From: Bolinopsis microptera
Lineage: Eukaryota; Ctenophora; Tentaculata; Lobata; Bolinopsidae
Reading direction: 5' to 3'
Length of the DNA stretch: 64,000 bases
NCBI RefSeq assembly: GCF_026151205.1
Contig: NC_087073.1
Coordinates: 2,656,501 to 2,720,500, forward strand
In this document: positions 9,611 through 20,653 of the stretch, piece after piece
Layout: every line of letters begins with the position of its first letter
How positions within the stretch are numbered: the stretch's first letter is position 1
Program-made: the position numbers and the translations under genes
The notes under the pieces: model-generated
Seen by the model: only the letters and a program-made list of their open reading frames with translations
Told to the model about the DNA's origin: nothing
The model's database searches: none

Positions 9611-12600
9611 ATGAGTAAAGGTAAAGCTACACGCTCCTCTACCGCCACCTCCTCCACCCCTGCCCCAGCTCCCACTATTTCTAATGACATCCTTACTGGA
9701 CGCTTCACTGAGCACGAGTGGTAATTCCTTCTTGTCATCTTCATTTTAAAACGCTATCGTATTTATTGTATTGTGTAAAGATAAGAAATTAAATGGCTGA
9801 GAAATTAATTTTAGAGAACAGTGAGCTAAAGCTGATTTCTAGATATTGTTAACTAAATATTTCTAGATATTGTTAACTAAATATTTCTAGATATTGTTTA
9901 CTAAATATTTCTAGATATTGTTAACTAAATTCAACAGAAAATAGTCTTGTGCTCGAGAACACTGCCACCAAACAGTATTTATGCCTTGTATTATAAGCTA
10001 TAACTTGTTCATTACAGGAACACCCTGACGGATGTGGAGGATGGAGAGGAACTAGTATTTGACCTGATGGAGACGGTTGTTAACGGCGTGCTGAATGTCA
10101 TTCACGAGAAACACATGGAAACAAACCTCATTCCTTTCTCTCTAGACTGGGCTGAAAATATCATGGTAAACATTACACATTTTACACATATCATGGTAAA
10201 TATTACACATTTTTAGTGACTAAAACTATTTACCCAAATAATTATTTAAAATTTAGTTTAGTAGAGATGATGCACTCCAAAATACTATGTACTTATGAAA
10301 CATTGCATTTGTTCAGGAAAAACTAATTGACTGGCAGTTCCTTACACACGACTCCGGGGAGAGTAAGAGTGAAGCTAATAACTGGCTACCGGACCAAGGT
10401 ACTTACCTCTGTAGTCTGTACTTACCTCTGTAATCTGTACTTACCTCTGTAGTCTGTACTTACCTCTGTAGTCTGTACTTACCTCTGTAGTCTGTACTTA
10501 CCTCTGTAATCTGTACTTACCTCTGTAATCTGTACTTACCTCTGTAGTCTGTACTTACCTCTGTAGTCTGTACTTACCTCTGTAGTCTGTACTTACCTCT
10601 GTAGTCTGTACTTACCTCTGTAGTCTGTACTTACCTCTGTAATCTGTACTTACCTCTGTAGTCTGTACTTACCTCTGTAGTCTTTACTTACCTCTGTAGT
10701 CTGTACATACCTCTGTAGTCTGTACTTACCTCTGTAGTCTGTACTTACCTCTGTGTTCTGTACATACCTCTGTAGTCTGTACTTACCTCTGTAGTCTGTA
10801 CTTACCTCTGTAGTCTGTACATACCTCTGTAGTCTGTACTTACCTCTGTAGTCTGTACTTACCTCTGTAGTCATTACTTACCTCTGTAGTCTGTACTTAC
10901 TTCTGTAGTCTGTACTTACCTCTGTCGTCTTAAGTCAGCATTCTTTCAAGTTTCTCAAAACATAAATTCCTTGATTAAAATTATTAGTATTTTTGTTTTT
11001 ATTCTAAATTTAAAAGCAGAATATTAACAGAAGCAGCACGTGTACCACTAGACTCGTGGGGTCGAGGTTGTGTTCCGAGTAGAATAATCGAGGAGATAAT
11101 TGAAGAGCAAGACAACACCTCAACGGTAGAACTGGTTAAACAGATGGACACTGACTCTCTGCAGCATGAGTATGTTACCAACTCTTAATACGGACCTTTA
11201 TTTTGATTATCTGTTTATTTTATTTTGTTATGTGAGCTCCTTAAAGTAACATGATACATTTTCTAATAATTATTTCATAAGCAGGAGTAGTGGAGAGGAA
11301 ACTTCAGACCGTGAGGACCTAGAGAGTATCAAGAGGAACCCCGATCTTCACAAGCTCAACCAAGTAAGCCTGCATCCTGTGAAACTTTAGTCACAGTTCC
11401 AGTATATATATATCAATATATTGAACGAACTTGCTTGTACGTGATCTGAAATCATTTTTACTTGGGAGGACTGGTGCATGTTTATTACTTATTTTAACAT
11501 GGTCACTCTCTTTTTTAGCTACGTGAACAGTTGAAGTACTACAAGATAAGTCTAGATGACATCGCAACCCTGGAAAAGATAGACAAGCCCTCAGATACAC
11601 TTCATCTTCTTTATCAAGTACTGGGAGTTATCCAGGACCAGCCTGATAAAGACTATGAGTACAGTGTGGCGGTAGCTAATCTAGAAAAAACCAAGAAGTT
11701 CATCGAGACGTTCGGACCACGCCCCTTATCAGAATCTACTATGGCTCTACTTAAACCGTGAGTTCATCATCATTATTATTATTATAAAACTAAATAACTA
11801 AATACAGCAAACACGAGAAATACATCAAGTGGTCTAGTAGTCACGCATTCTTCATACTAATCCATACTACTCTGTTATGTGCCATGTGAACCAGATTGTC
11901 AAAATCAGTCAATCTTAAAATTTTATTACTATTTTTCTTTGAAAGGTCCTTTATTAACAGATCATACAAATTGGTACGATGAGCTCCTACTCTTCCTTTA
12001 TAGTCCTTACACGTTAAACAGGCAAATCTGAATGATAGGTAGGCAGGGGTGCTTTCCCCACTCCTTAGTACGTGCCCTAACATTTTCCATCTAGCCTCCG
12101 CAATCCTCTCTGTCAGCGGTCTCACTTTACACCGTTTATAAAAGTTCTCGTTACCGATGACATTGGGCCAGAAGATCTTCAGGGTCTGTCTAAGATGTTT
12201 TCTCTGAAGGAGTCTAGATCTTTCTTAGGGGCCGCGCAACAGCTACAGTTATATAATAGGACGGATGTTACCAAGGCTTCGTATAGTCTGAGCTTTCTAT
12301 ACTCACTGATCTTAACACTGCTGTCAAGTCAGAGGTTCTTGTAGGTATAGAATGCCACGTTAGCCTTGTTGTATCTGTTGGTAATGTCCTTTTCTGAGCA
12401 TAGCTTGGAACTTCTTACAAAAACCCTATAATTCTCTCCTATTTTGTTATAATATTTTCCCCAGTTTGTTATACAGATTTTCCCCAGTTTGTTATAAAAA
12501 TGTCCCCCAGCTTGTTATATTGATGTCCCCCAGCTTGTTATAAAGATGTCCCCAGTTTGTTATGAGATTTTTCCCAGCTTGTTATAAAGATGTCCCCCAG

Positions 12601-15600
12601 CTTGTTATAAAGATGTCCCCCAGTTTGTTATAAAGATGTCCCCCAGCTTGTTATAAAGATGTCCCCTAGTTTGTTATAAAGATGTCCCAGCTTGTTATAT
12701 TGATGTCCCCCAGATTGTTGTAAAAATGTCCCCCAGCTTGTTATAAAGATGTCCCCAGCTTGTTATTAAGATGTCCCCAGCTTGTTATAAAGATGTCCCC
12801 CAGTTTGTTATAAAGATGTCCCCCAGTTTGTTATAAAGATGTCCCCCAGTTTGTTATAAAGATGTCCCCAGCTTGTTATAAAGATGTCCCTCAGTTTGTT
12901 ATAAAGATGTCCCCCAGGTACATGGATAACATAATCCTACACCCTGATCACGTGACTCAGTTAGCGAGTCCAGCAACTCGTGGTTTATCTACTTGGTTGC
13001 ACACTGCCTACACTTATCAGACTCTTTGTAACGTTCTCAACGTGGAAACTAGTATTGACTTCAGGTTACCGGACATTATTTACATTTTCTTATTATCTGT
13101 CGTTAACGTTAGTTTTATTGCTGCATTCCCACAAGTTTTCTGTAAGAATTGCTTGACGATCTGAGATTGTAAATTAGGCAAATTGCAACAGTGATATTTT
13201 TGTAATTTTCATACTTTTAATCTCCGATTCAGATAAATTATTTCGTACTCACCATTTCTAACATTGCTAATTACAATAATTACACTTGTCAGGATTCTTA
13301 AGAGCAGTATAATAGAACTAAAGAGTCTTTCTAAGCCACCTGTTTATGTGAAAGATGTCATGTGTGCAGTTATTACACTTCTTCATGGCAAGTTCATGTG
13401 AGTTTTATCTAGTAAAGATAGCAGATTTCATTGCTCAACCTTTTTATGAAGAAACGGTTCCACGGAATTCGGATTGCAATAAACTCACATTCGCGTAGTT
13501 GATTACCAAAACATCATGAAAATGTGGATTTCATCGATAATTGTGAACTTGTTTCAGAAAGGACTACACACAAGCACAGAAGGGGTTCGCAGACCAATCC
13601 AAATTGCTGGACCATTTGGACTCATTCGACTGTACGAAACTTAGTCAGAAGTTTATTGCAAAGTTTAAGAAAGAGTTCATGACTCATACCACCGCTGAAT
13701 TGAAGTGTGTCAACGTGGGGTGTAGTTTTCTCTACCAGTGGTGTGAAGATCAGGTAAAACCATTAAAATTCTTACAATCTAGTGATATTTACAATAGTAT
13801 CTACGCTTCAAATTTTAAAGCGTGAATACTTTAACATTAACAGTTGTCTTGTCATTACAACCATTTCTATTCTTATCTTCTACCTGTATCTGTTGATGCT
13901 TTAATTATTATTGTCCTCAGATTACTGATTTACAAATCCTGTTGACTTTCTTGTGTGGTTGCTTAAATCAAATAATCGCAGATATACGGCAGTGGGTCAA
14001 TAATTGTTCGACCTCCCGAGAAACCAAAACAGAGGAAAGTCAGAAGAAGGATTAAAGTGATCGAACATGAACCGGTAATGTGGGACATGAAAAAGTCAAC
14101 CATTCTCGCTGTTATAATATCCGTTATCTTAAAATAAAGTTTGCAATATCTTATGTTGATTACATTAACTGATAGTTGTCTCAGAAATATTGTACTTAGC
14201 ATTTAAATAACTGGTGTTATAGTTCCATCATTGGATGATTCATGTATAATGGAGCCGCTCCGAAATTTTATTGGGGTATGAATACTTTTTTCATTGTATA
14301 ACGATACTTATCTTTCAGGAAGAAGAAGAGATGAGTCAGATTTCCGAATTAGGCTCTGGCTCAATGAATAACATGATGCCCCACCAATCAGCGGCTATCG
14401 TTAAAGTAATATAATCTTTACTTTGTGTAACTCCATCGTTCACTATTATTGATATGTTGTCATTGCCATCATATGTTTCAGTATAAACAGTGCGACCCTA
14501 ATTTTAAATTTAATAACTTCACATTTAAACCTAACGATAGAGTCTACTGGTATTGCTAGTTTTGTTCGCCGTTGTCATGGTAACAAACGCTAATTTACAT
14601 TTAAAGTTTATATTGTCATCGTTAAAAACGCGCGCTCTGTGTATATTATGTTGCGCGCGCATTAAATGCTTCGCTTTTGCCTTATAGCACCATATCAGCC
14701 AGATTGTACTGTTATTATTATCACTGATTTAGAAAATTGAAACTAAGTTTACTTGTTTTTATAAGAACTTCTATCAGGCACAGCAAGGGAGACCCCCTGG
14801 CAAGAAAGAAGTGCAGTATGACGATAAGGGGAATGTTGTCTCTGTTCTGAAGATTAAGAAATTACCGACAAACAGGTACACTAGATTTTCCCTAGAAAAG
14901 CGTATTTTGATTTCAAGGTCAAACTAGTTGTTTAATTGCTACCAAAATGGCATTTCATTTGAATCGAATAATATTTTTCTTCTCAGGGTAAAAACTACTT
15001 ACGAGATACTCGACTCGTCAACGTTGACCAGTAAGAAGAACAAATTAAAGCCTTTGAAAGGTGCACCATCGGTAAGAATATGATATATTTGAGTAGAGTT
15101 ATCGTTTGTTTCATCCGCTGCGAGGTTGCAAATATGTATATTGATCAACAGGAGTTCTTCGTTAATTTCTTCGTTATCAAACCCTATTTTGACATCACAC
15201 AGTTTTGTTATGTTTCACGTTTTTGTTAAATCCGGATTGGAGTGTTGTTTATGAGTCGCATAGTTGCAATGTATTCTTGTGTAAATTTGTATTGATCCCG
15301 TTTGATGTGACAAGGAATTAAGAAAAATGCTCTTATCAGGAAAGGAATTTACTCAACGTTTCAATGTTACAACATCGTATTCATTATCTCAAATTATTTT
15401 TTATAATATAGTAGTGTTGAAAGTATTAAAACAGTTTTAATACTTTTTCGTTCTTTTTCTTTCAACCATTTTTATACTCTTAAAGCAATGGATGGAAAAA
15501 AATTTCTAAAAAGTGTTTCTAAAAACAACACTCTTCAGATTAAACGAGGTGGGAGTACGAGTTTTCTGTACGAAACCCAGGATCACACTCCCGTACCCCC

Positions 15601-15879
15601 GAGCTTCGTAAGTAGGGGACCATGACCTCGTACCTCCTTGCTTCTTAACCCTATTAATTAACACCATTTTCGTTTGATCCCCATTTTATCTGATATTAAT
15701 TTATTCCCGGTCTAATGAACAATAAACATGACCAATATTTACAGGTGGACGCAGTAACAGCTTCTCCCGGGGTAGTTATCAAGCAGGGCTCTAAAATTAA
15801 GCGTGGCCCAGACAGCGTTGTTCTCAGCCCGATAGAGCAGAATAACTTATCTCGTTTCCAGAATATTCTTACCTCCTAA
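9611..15879 (+). CDS. C2orf81-like protein with two dynein-MTBD-like modules
   Basis: Fourteen exons join in frame (580 residues): 9611-9720, 10018-10165, 10317-10398, 11031-11169, 11285-11363, 11519-11757, 12918-13064, 13293-13397, 13558-13753, 13982-14074, 14319-14405, 14778-14875, 14987-15071, 15745-15879. Residues about 30-130 match vertebrate C2orf81: TGRFTEHEWNTLTDVEDGEE, IPFSLDWAENIM, DWQFLTHDSGES, DSWGRGCVP. Residues about 190-312 and 317-415 each resemble the microtubule-binding tip of dynein heavy chains. The second has IIELKSLSKPP, VKDVMCAVITLL and LLDHLDSFD; the first ends LLKPYMDN, HPDHV and RGLSTWLHTAYTY. No AAA ATPase motif is present. The tail (416-580) is basic and low in complexity. 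A ciliary role is inference. Introns 1, 3 and 6 hold tandem arrays. Confidence 0.8.
9835..9930 (+). repeat. 24-bp repeat x4 in intron 1
   Basis: Four tandem copies of ATTTCTAGATATTGTTAACT plus AAAT lie inside intron 1 of the C2orf81-like gene, about 85 bases before the acceptor of exon 2. One copy has TTTACT for TTAACT. Confidence 0.9.
10158..10214 (+). repeat. 30-bp duplication spanning the exon 2 splice donor
   Basis: The last eight coding bases of exon 2 (ATATCATG) and the first 22 intron bases are repeated once directly downstream, so two ATCATG|GTAAA donors stand 30 bp apart. Use of the second donor would add ten codons without a frameshift: no stop lies between the two donors. Confidence 0.85.
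10399..10927 (+). repeat. 19-bp minisatellite starting at the exon 3 splice donor
   Basis: About 28 copies of GTACTTACCTCTGTAGTCT start exactly at the donor GT of exon 3 (exon ends at 10398). A few units have one-base changes. On the minus strand each unit contains AGAGGTAAGTAC, a near-perfect 5' splice-site consensus. Confidence 0.92.
11830..12425 (-). mobile_element. Degenerate RTE-type LINE fragment in intron 6
   Basis: On the minus strand a frame with one stop encodes the thumb and C-terminus of a LINE reverse transcriptase: EKDITNRYNKANVAFYTYKN, YEALVTSVLLYNC, HLRQTLKIFWP and EARWKMLGHVLRSGEST. This order is typical of RTE-like LINE 3' ends. The upstream catalytic part is missing and the fragment abuts the 22-bp array at 12430. 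It lies antisense in an intron of the C2orf81-like gene. Confidence 0.7.
12430..12917 (+). repeat. 22-23-bp minisatellite ending at the exon 7 acceptor
   Basis: About 21 copies of GTCCCCCAGTTTGTTATAAA plus GAT. The last unit is cut after its CCCCCAG, which serves as the 3' splice acceptor of exon 7 (first base 12918). Every unit thus carries a pyrimidine-rich CAG that could compete as an acceptor. Confidence 0.9.
14482..14559 (+). CDS. Possible alternative terminal exon of C2orf81-like gene
   Basis: Between exons 11 and 12 an acceptor (TTTCAG) is followed by 25 in-phase codons ending in TAG, with residues NFTFKPNDRVYWYC at the end. Exon 11 ends in phase 0, so splicing to this exon would give a shortened isoform without the basic tail. 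No cDNA evidence is available here. Confidence 0.35.
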   Translation, partial: YKQCDPNFKFNNFTFKPNDRVYWYC

Positions 15880-16360
15880 TATACATTCTTAGAGACCACA
15901 CACTTACTATTTAAGTCGCCAAGTAAAGTCGGAAAAGTACTGTTTAATGAATTAACCGAGATTACTGAAAGACGCAAAACCTTTTTCTCTTCTTCTATGA
16001 CACAACTATACTTGTGGTCGATTTTAATATGAAAATCATTTCACTTACAGAGTTAGTTGCAAAATGAAAAGTCTAATATTTTAAGCAGTCAGAGCTGTGT
16101 AGACCTCTTACAGAGTGTTCGGGCTTAAATTTTTATTTGTGTCTAGTTTAATTTATATTGTACAAAGTTGTTGCAATAGTGTTAGGTAAGTTCGTTTTAT
16201 CAAATTTTATATCATTTGTCTTGTCTGTTTATTATTAAATAATGAATACAAAGATAGTATTTTTTACTAAGCACCAGAATAGAGAATGGTGACAAAAATC
16301 TATGTTTCCGGTAAAATGATAAACTTATGGTATCACTGATCATCAATGGTTTCTAAAAGG
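15880..16360 (+). other. 3' flank of C2orf81-like gene, no other gene seen
   Basis: AT-rich sequence after the stop codon with a possible ATTAAA poly(A) signal near 16232. Nothing else is recognisable up to the hairpin element at 16361. Confidence 0.5.
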
Positions 16361-16765
16361 GGTGGGCGACAATTGACCCCCCGACAATTGACCCCCCGAC
16401 AATTGACCCCCCGACAATATAATTTAATACAATTGACCCTGACCCTGACCCTGACCCTGACCCTGACCCTGACCCTGACCCTGACCCTGACCCTGACCCT
16501 GACCCTGACCCTGACCCTGACCCTGACCCTGACCCTGACCCTTACCCTGACCCAGGACCCTAACCTTAACCCTGACCCAGGATCCTGACCCTAACCCGAT
16601 CAATTGACCCCAGTGTAATTACATGGGGGTCAATTTTCGGGGGGTCAATTGTCGTACTAAACCCTAGATTTCGCGACAATTGACCCCAGTGTAATTACAT
16701 AGGGGTCAATTGTCGGGGGGTAAATTGTCGGGGGGTCAATTGTCGGGGGGTCAATTGTCGCGGTA
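16361..16765. mobile_element. Inverted-repeat element with telomere-like (CCCTGA)n core
   Basis: The left side has repeated GACAATTGACCCCCC, the centre about 20 CCCTGA hexamers (16434-16549) followed by variant CCTAACCTTAACCCTGACCC, and the right side repeated GGGGGGTCAATTGTC. Thus the two arms are inverted. The left edge GGGTGGGCGACAATTGAC matches, inverted, the right edge of the array at 2304-2550 (TTAATTGTCGCGCACCC). I could not define a clean target-site duplication. Confidence 0.7.
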
Positions 16766-17128
16766 CGTCTAAAAGTACTATATAAGCCTAAATAAACATG
16801 CTCGACACTAAATGTATTATTGTTTATTTTAAGTAACTACACATTTTATTAACAATGAATCTGAGTTGGTTATATTTGTACTCTTAAAAGTAGCTGGAAA
16901 TCTGGATGTCCGATGTCCGGGGGAGGGGGTGGTTTTGAAAATGCGGACACACCCGGAGTACGGGGGGATGATCGGAGGGGGTGGTCTGAAAATCTGCGAT
17001 TTTGGCGGACGCCTACTCCTAAGTAAAGGGGTTGTTCACGTATAACGTAATCAGCTGAGTAGAGCCAGAGGGCCGGGGGTTTCCAAATGATTGGCCAAAA
17101 GGCAGTTATTTTAACTTTGAATAAATGT

Positions 17129-17224
17129 AGCAGTCAGCGCAACCAAACGCTCTATGACAATTCGTTTGCAGTAATTGGACCTCGATTGTGGAACTTAATC
17201 CCACCAAACATGCATACTAATTAG
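17129..17224 (+). mobile_element. LINE reverse-transcriptase C-terminal scrap
   Basis: Thirty-one codons end in TAG and contain SFAVIGPRLWNLIPPNM. This motif marks the very end of the ORF2 protein in jockey/CR1-like LINEs (S-F-x(3)-P-R-L-W-N-x-L-P). The flanks, 16766-17128 and 17225-17995, show no gene. The word TTGTTCACRTATWACGTAATCAGC at about 17034 recurs near 19574. Confidence 0.6.
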
Positions 17225-17995
17225 AGACATGATCTGAACTGTTACTAGCTACTTTGTATACGTAATATTTCCAATTTGAGATATGACCTGAGCTGAACTC
17301 TACCATAGTTTATTTTCATTTGATGTCGAAAAATTGGACAATAGTTTAAATGTTTAAATATAAATAACTGATCTCCATATATATACTCTCCATGTATGTG
17401 ATGTAGGCTGTGATATGACTGGCAGCTTGTTACAGCTTGTTAGTGTACGGCTAGCTTGATCCTGTCCTCAAATAGTCAATCACGTATCGATGGATCAGAT
17501 CTCAATGGACCAAATCAGCGTTATATTAGAACTGTGGGAGCAACGTCACAAGATTACCCGTGAGATTGGACAGATGTCGCCAAAAACGACTCCTATCTGA
17601 CAGCGGCTCTTGTCCGAAACCGCTAATTCGACTGTCGGACAAATGTCGCCTAATCAAATCTGTGGTAAGTAATACAATGTGACTCATGGTAAAATCTACC
17701 ATCCATTTAATTTCGTAAAATGATTCAATCTCTTTGCAATCATGTTCAACATAACATTAAAATTTATACAACAATATAACGAATTACTTATAATATCGGG
17801 AGCCAAGTCTGTGTAGGTAGCACCAAGCACCCAAAACATAATAAGAATTCTGTATCGTAGTAAAACAAAAATTTTTTTAGTAAAACAAAATTTTTATTTA
17901 CCACAAAACAATCAATACATATTTAATATTATTATACATTTATAAATAAATATAAATCTAAATTCAGCTATATACTCAATACACAGCCCGCCGCG

Positions 17996-18116
17996 TTGTA
18001 GCGCGATGCACTACTGGGTCGCGCGCGCATCAAATAATGCTTCTCGCAACCTCGGTAGATCGGCGAAATGCACCACTGTGCCTCACCGAGCTGCGAAGGA
18101 TTGACATCGTGAATCA
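17996..18116 (+). repeat. GC-rich 86-127-bp mobile element, degenerate copy
   Basis: It starts TTGTAGCGCGATGC and ends TTGACATCGTGAATCA, with GATCGGCGAAATGC in the middle. It is the same family as 61429-61555 and the mobile copy at 62509-62594. A partial inverse copy is at 18635-18732. It is directly followed by a 93-bp-family fragment at 18126. Confidence 0.75.
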
Positions 18117-18125
18117 AATGCAAAG

Positions 18126-18185
18126 TTGGACCGTCGACGAGTCCAACTCGGCGCGCGTCCTGGTAGGTTGTAAAAAACCTACAAA
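18126..18185 (+). repeat. 93-bp-family element, 5'-truncated copy
   Basis: It begins TTGGACCGTCGACGAGTCCA and carries the CGCGCGTCCTGGTAGGTTG tail and closing hairpin. The upstream GATACTCGTAAAATATC part is absent. Confidence 0.8.
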
Positions 18186-18514
18186 AAATTGTAACCTATA
18201 CTATAAAGCATACCAAAACGCGCGCCGAATTGCAGACTCTTCGATTGTCTAAATATATTGACCATTGATAATGGTCTGGCCCGGCGCGCGCTACTTCGTA
18301 GCACTTGCCATCGGGCCAACATTTCGAGAAGAAAGCGGCGCGCGCTACTTCGAAGAAATTTAGACCAGTAACATCCGTCAACTAAATATATAAACACAAA
18401 TTTTTAGTATCATCGTATCACCGTATATAATACCCATTATTACTACAAATTTATTCATCTAGAACCATGTGTTTTCGCGCCACGCAATATGCGACGCGTT
18501 TATTTTACAAGCGC

Positions 18515-19250
18515 CACAGGAGGAGCAAAGAGCAAAGAAACTGCCACTAACTGCTACAAACTGGCACTAACTGCCACAAACTGGCACTAACTGCTACAAA
18601 CGGGCACTGACTGCTACAAAAGGGGCACTAACTGTTGATTCACGATGTCAATCCTTCGCATCTCGCCGATCTGTGGTTGCAAGAATTATTATTGAATGCG
18701 CGCGCGCGACCCAGTAGTGCATCGCGCTACAATACTAACTGCTGCAATCGCGCCCACGCATTCGCAGCAGTCAGTGCCCGTTTGTAGCAGTCATTGCCAG
18801 TTTGTAGCAGTTAGTGCCAGTTTAACGGGTACGGTGATACTCGTAAAATATCTGTTCCATATATTGGACCATATATTGGACCGTCGACGAGTCCAACTCG
18901 GCGCACGTCCTGGTAGGTTGTAAACCTACAAGTGCCATGGTATGTAGCAGTTTGTAGCAGTTGCGCGCGTGTCTAAACTGCGCAACGCACGCCGCGCGCG
19001 ACCGCTACAAACGGGCACTGACTGCTACAAACGGGCACTGACTGCTACAAACGGGCACTGACTGCTGCAAATTGCGCGCGAATGCGTGGGCGCGATTGCA
19101 GAAGTTAGTGCCCGTTTTTAGCAGTCAGTGCCCGTTTGTAGCAGTCAGTGCCCGTTTGTAGCAGTTAGTGCCAGTTTGTGGCAGTTAGTTCCAGTTTGTA
19201 GCAGTTAGTAGCAGTTTGTGGAAGTTTCTTAGCACTTTGCTCCTCCTGTG
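18515..19250. mobile_element. CACAGGAGGAGC foldback element, copy 2
   Basis: Same ends as 5016-5378: CACAGGAGGAGCAAAG at the left and CTTTGCTCCTCCTGTG at the right, followed inward by inverted ACTGCTACAAACGGGCACTG-type tandem repeats. The 4-bp duplication GCGC lies at 18511-18514 and 19251-19254. The 736-bp body has captured an inverse copy of the 86-127-bp family (18635-18732) and a 93-bp-family copy (18823-18931). No open frame is convincing. Confidence 0.85.
18823..18931 (+). repeat. 93-bp-family element inside foldback element
   Basis: It contains GATACTCGTAAAATATCTG and GACCGTCGACGAGTCC as in the 4746 copy, but CCATATATTGGA is duplicated in tandem. The tail reads CGCACGTCCTGG and closes with the same hairpin. 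Confidence 0.8.
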
Positions 19251-20653
19251 GCGCGAGAGGCGAGCGAGCGCCACTGCAAGCGCAAGGGCTCTGGATAGAT
19301 CACATAAATTTACATAAATGATAAAGTTTATCATTTATGTTTTTGCGCACGCAGTGCAACCCAGTTATTTTAATTTTATGTTCGGCGCGGCTGGGTTATG
19401 TAGTGCATCCCGTAATAAAATTTTAGTTTTAATTCAGGTTTCCTCATGCAAAATTTGAAAAAAATTTATCAATTGCAGCGGGGGGTGAATTGTTACACAA
19501 TTGTAGCAGTATAATGCACTAGTGCGCCACGCCGAGCACCAAACAATGTTATTTTACCTGTCACAACCAATAAGGTTGTTCACATATTACGTAATCAGCC
19601 GAGGGGAGGGGTTACCTGGCACGCCAATAGACTAGCTTGGTAAGTAGTTATCTGTGTGGTTTTCGTTATCCATGTGTGTTTTTCGTTATCCATTGAATAT
19701 CTAAATTAAAAGGGGCCGCGTCACTATTATATCATGAATAATTAGTTTATTACAACAAAGATCGTGTATCAATACATGATTATGTGAGAGCTGTAGATCA
19801 CGACATCCGGAGAACGCCATCTTGGTGCTGTTGTAGGCTCAAAAGAATTCAGGGAAGAGTACATCAAAGAAAAAGTTGAAAAATGGATAGTTGATATTGA
19901 TCAACTAGCAGATGTAGCGACGGAAGAACCACAACTGGCTTATTCGGCCTTTACTAAAGGAATATGCCACAGATGGAGATACTACATGCGTACTATACCA
20001 GACATTGGAGAGCACTTTGTCCCACTAGAGAGCAAGATCATGCATGTGCTCATTCCAGCCCTCCTCGGTCGCCCTGTCAACCAGCATGAAAGAGATATCC
20101 TTGAACTCCCTGTTCGATGTGGAGGCCTAGGTATCATCAATCCTGTCAGGATAGCATTCTCAGTGGAACTCACTAAAGATCTTGTGAGTTTGATCAACCA
20201 ACAAGACCAGGATATTACCAAGCTGGATATGGGCAAGATGAAAGAAAAGAAAGAAGAACTGAGAAAACAGAAAGATGAGTTTCTATCACAAAGGTTCAAG
20301 TTGCTTTATAATGGGTCAGATCATCTTCTTAAGAACCACTTAAACCAAGCAAGAGAGAAGGGAGCATCAACATGGCTTTCAGCATTACCTCTAAAGGACC
20401 TCAACTATGTTCTAAACAAGCAAGAGTTCCAAGACAGCATACGCCTACGCTATGGATGGAAGATCCAAGGAGTGCCCTCTAAATGTGCTTGCGGACATGC
20501 AAACAGTGTCTACCACTCCCTTGATTGTAAATTAGGTGGATACGTTTGCATGCGCCACAATGCCATTAGAGACACTGCAGCTTTCTTCCTTCAAGAAGCA
20601 AAGTGTAAGGATGTAAGGATAGAACCTGCACTCCTACCTGTCCAACCAACTAG

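Noticed and set aside
10650-10874. Repetitive 74-codon frame (TTEVSTDYRGKYRLQRYVQ)
   Set aside because: Lies wholly in the intronic 19-bp minisatellite; three units make 57 bp, so the frame stays open by arithmetic.
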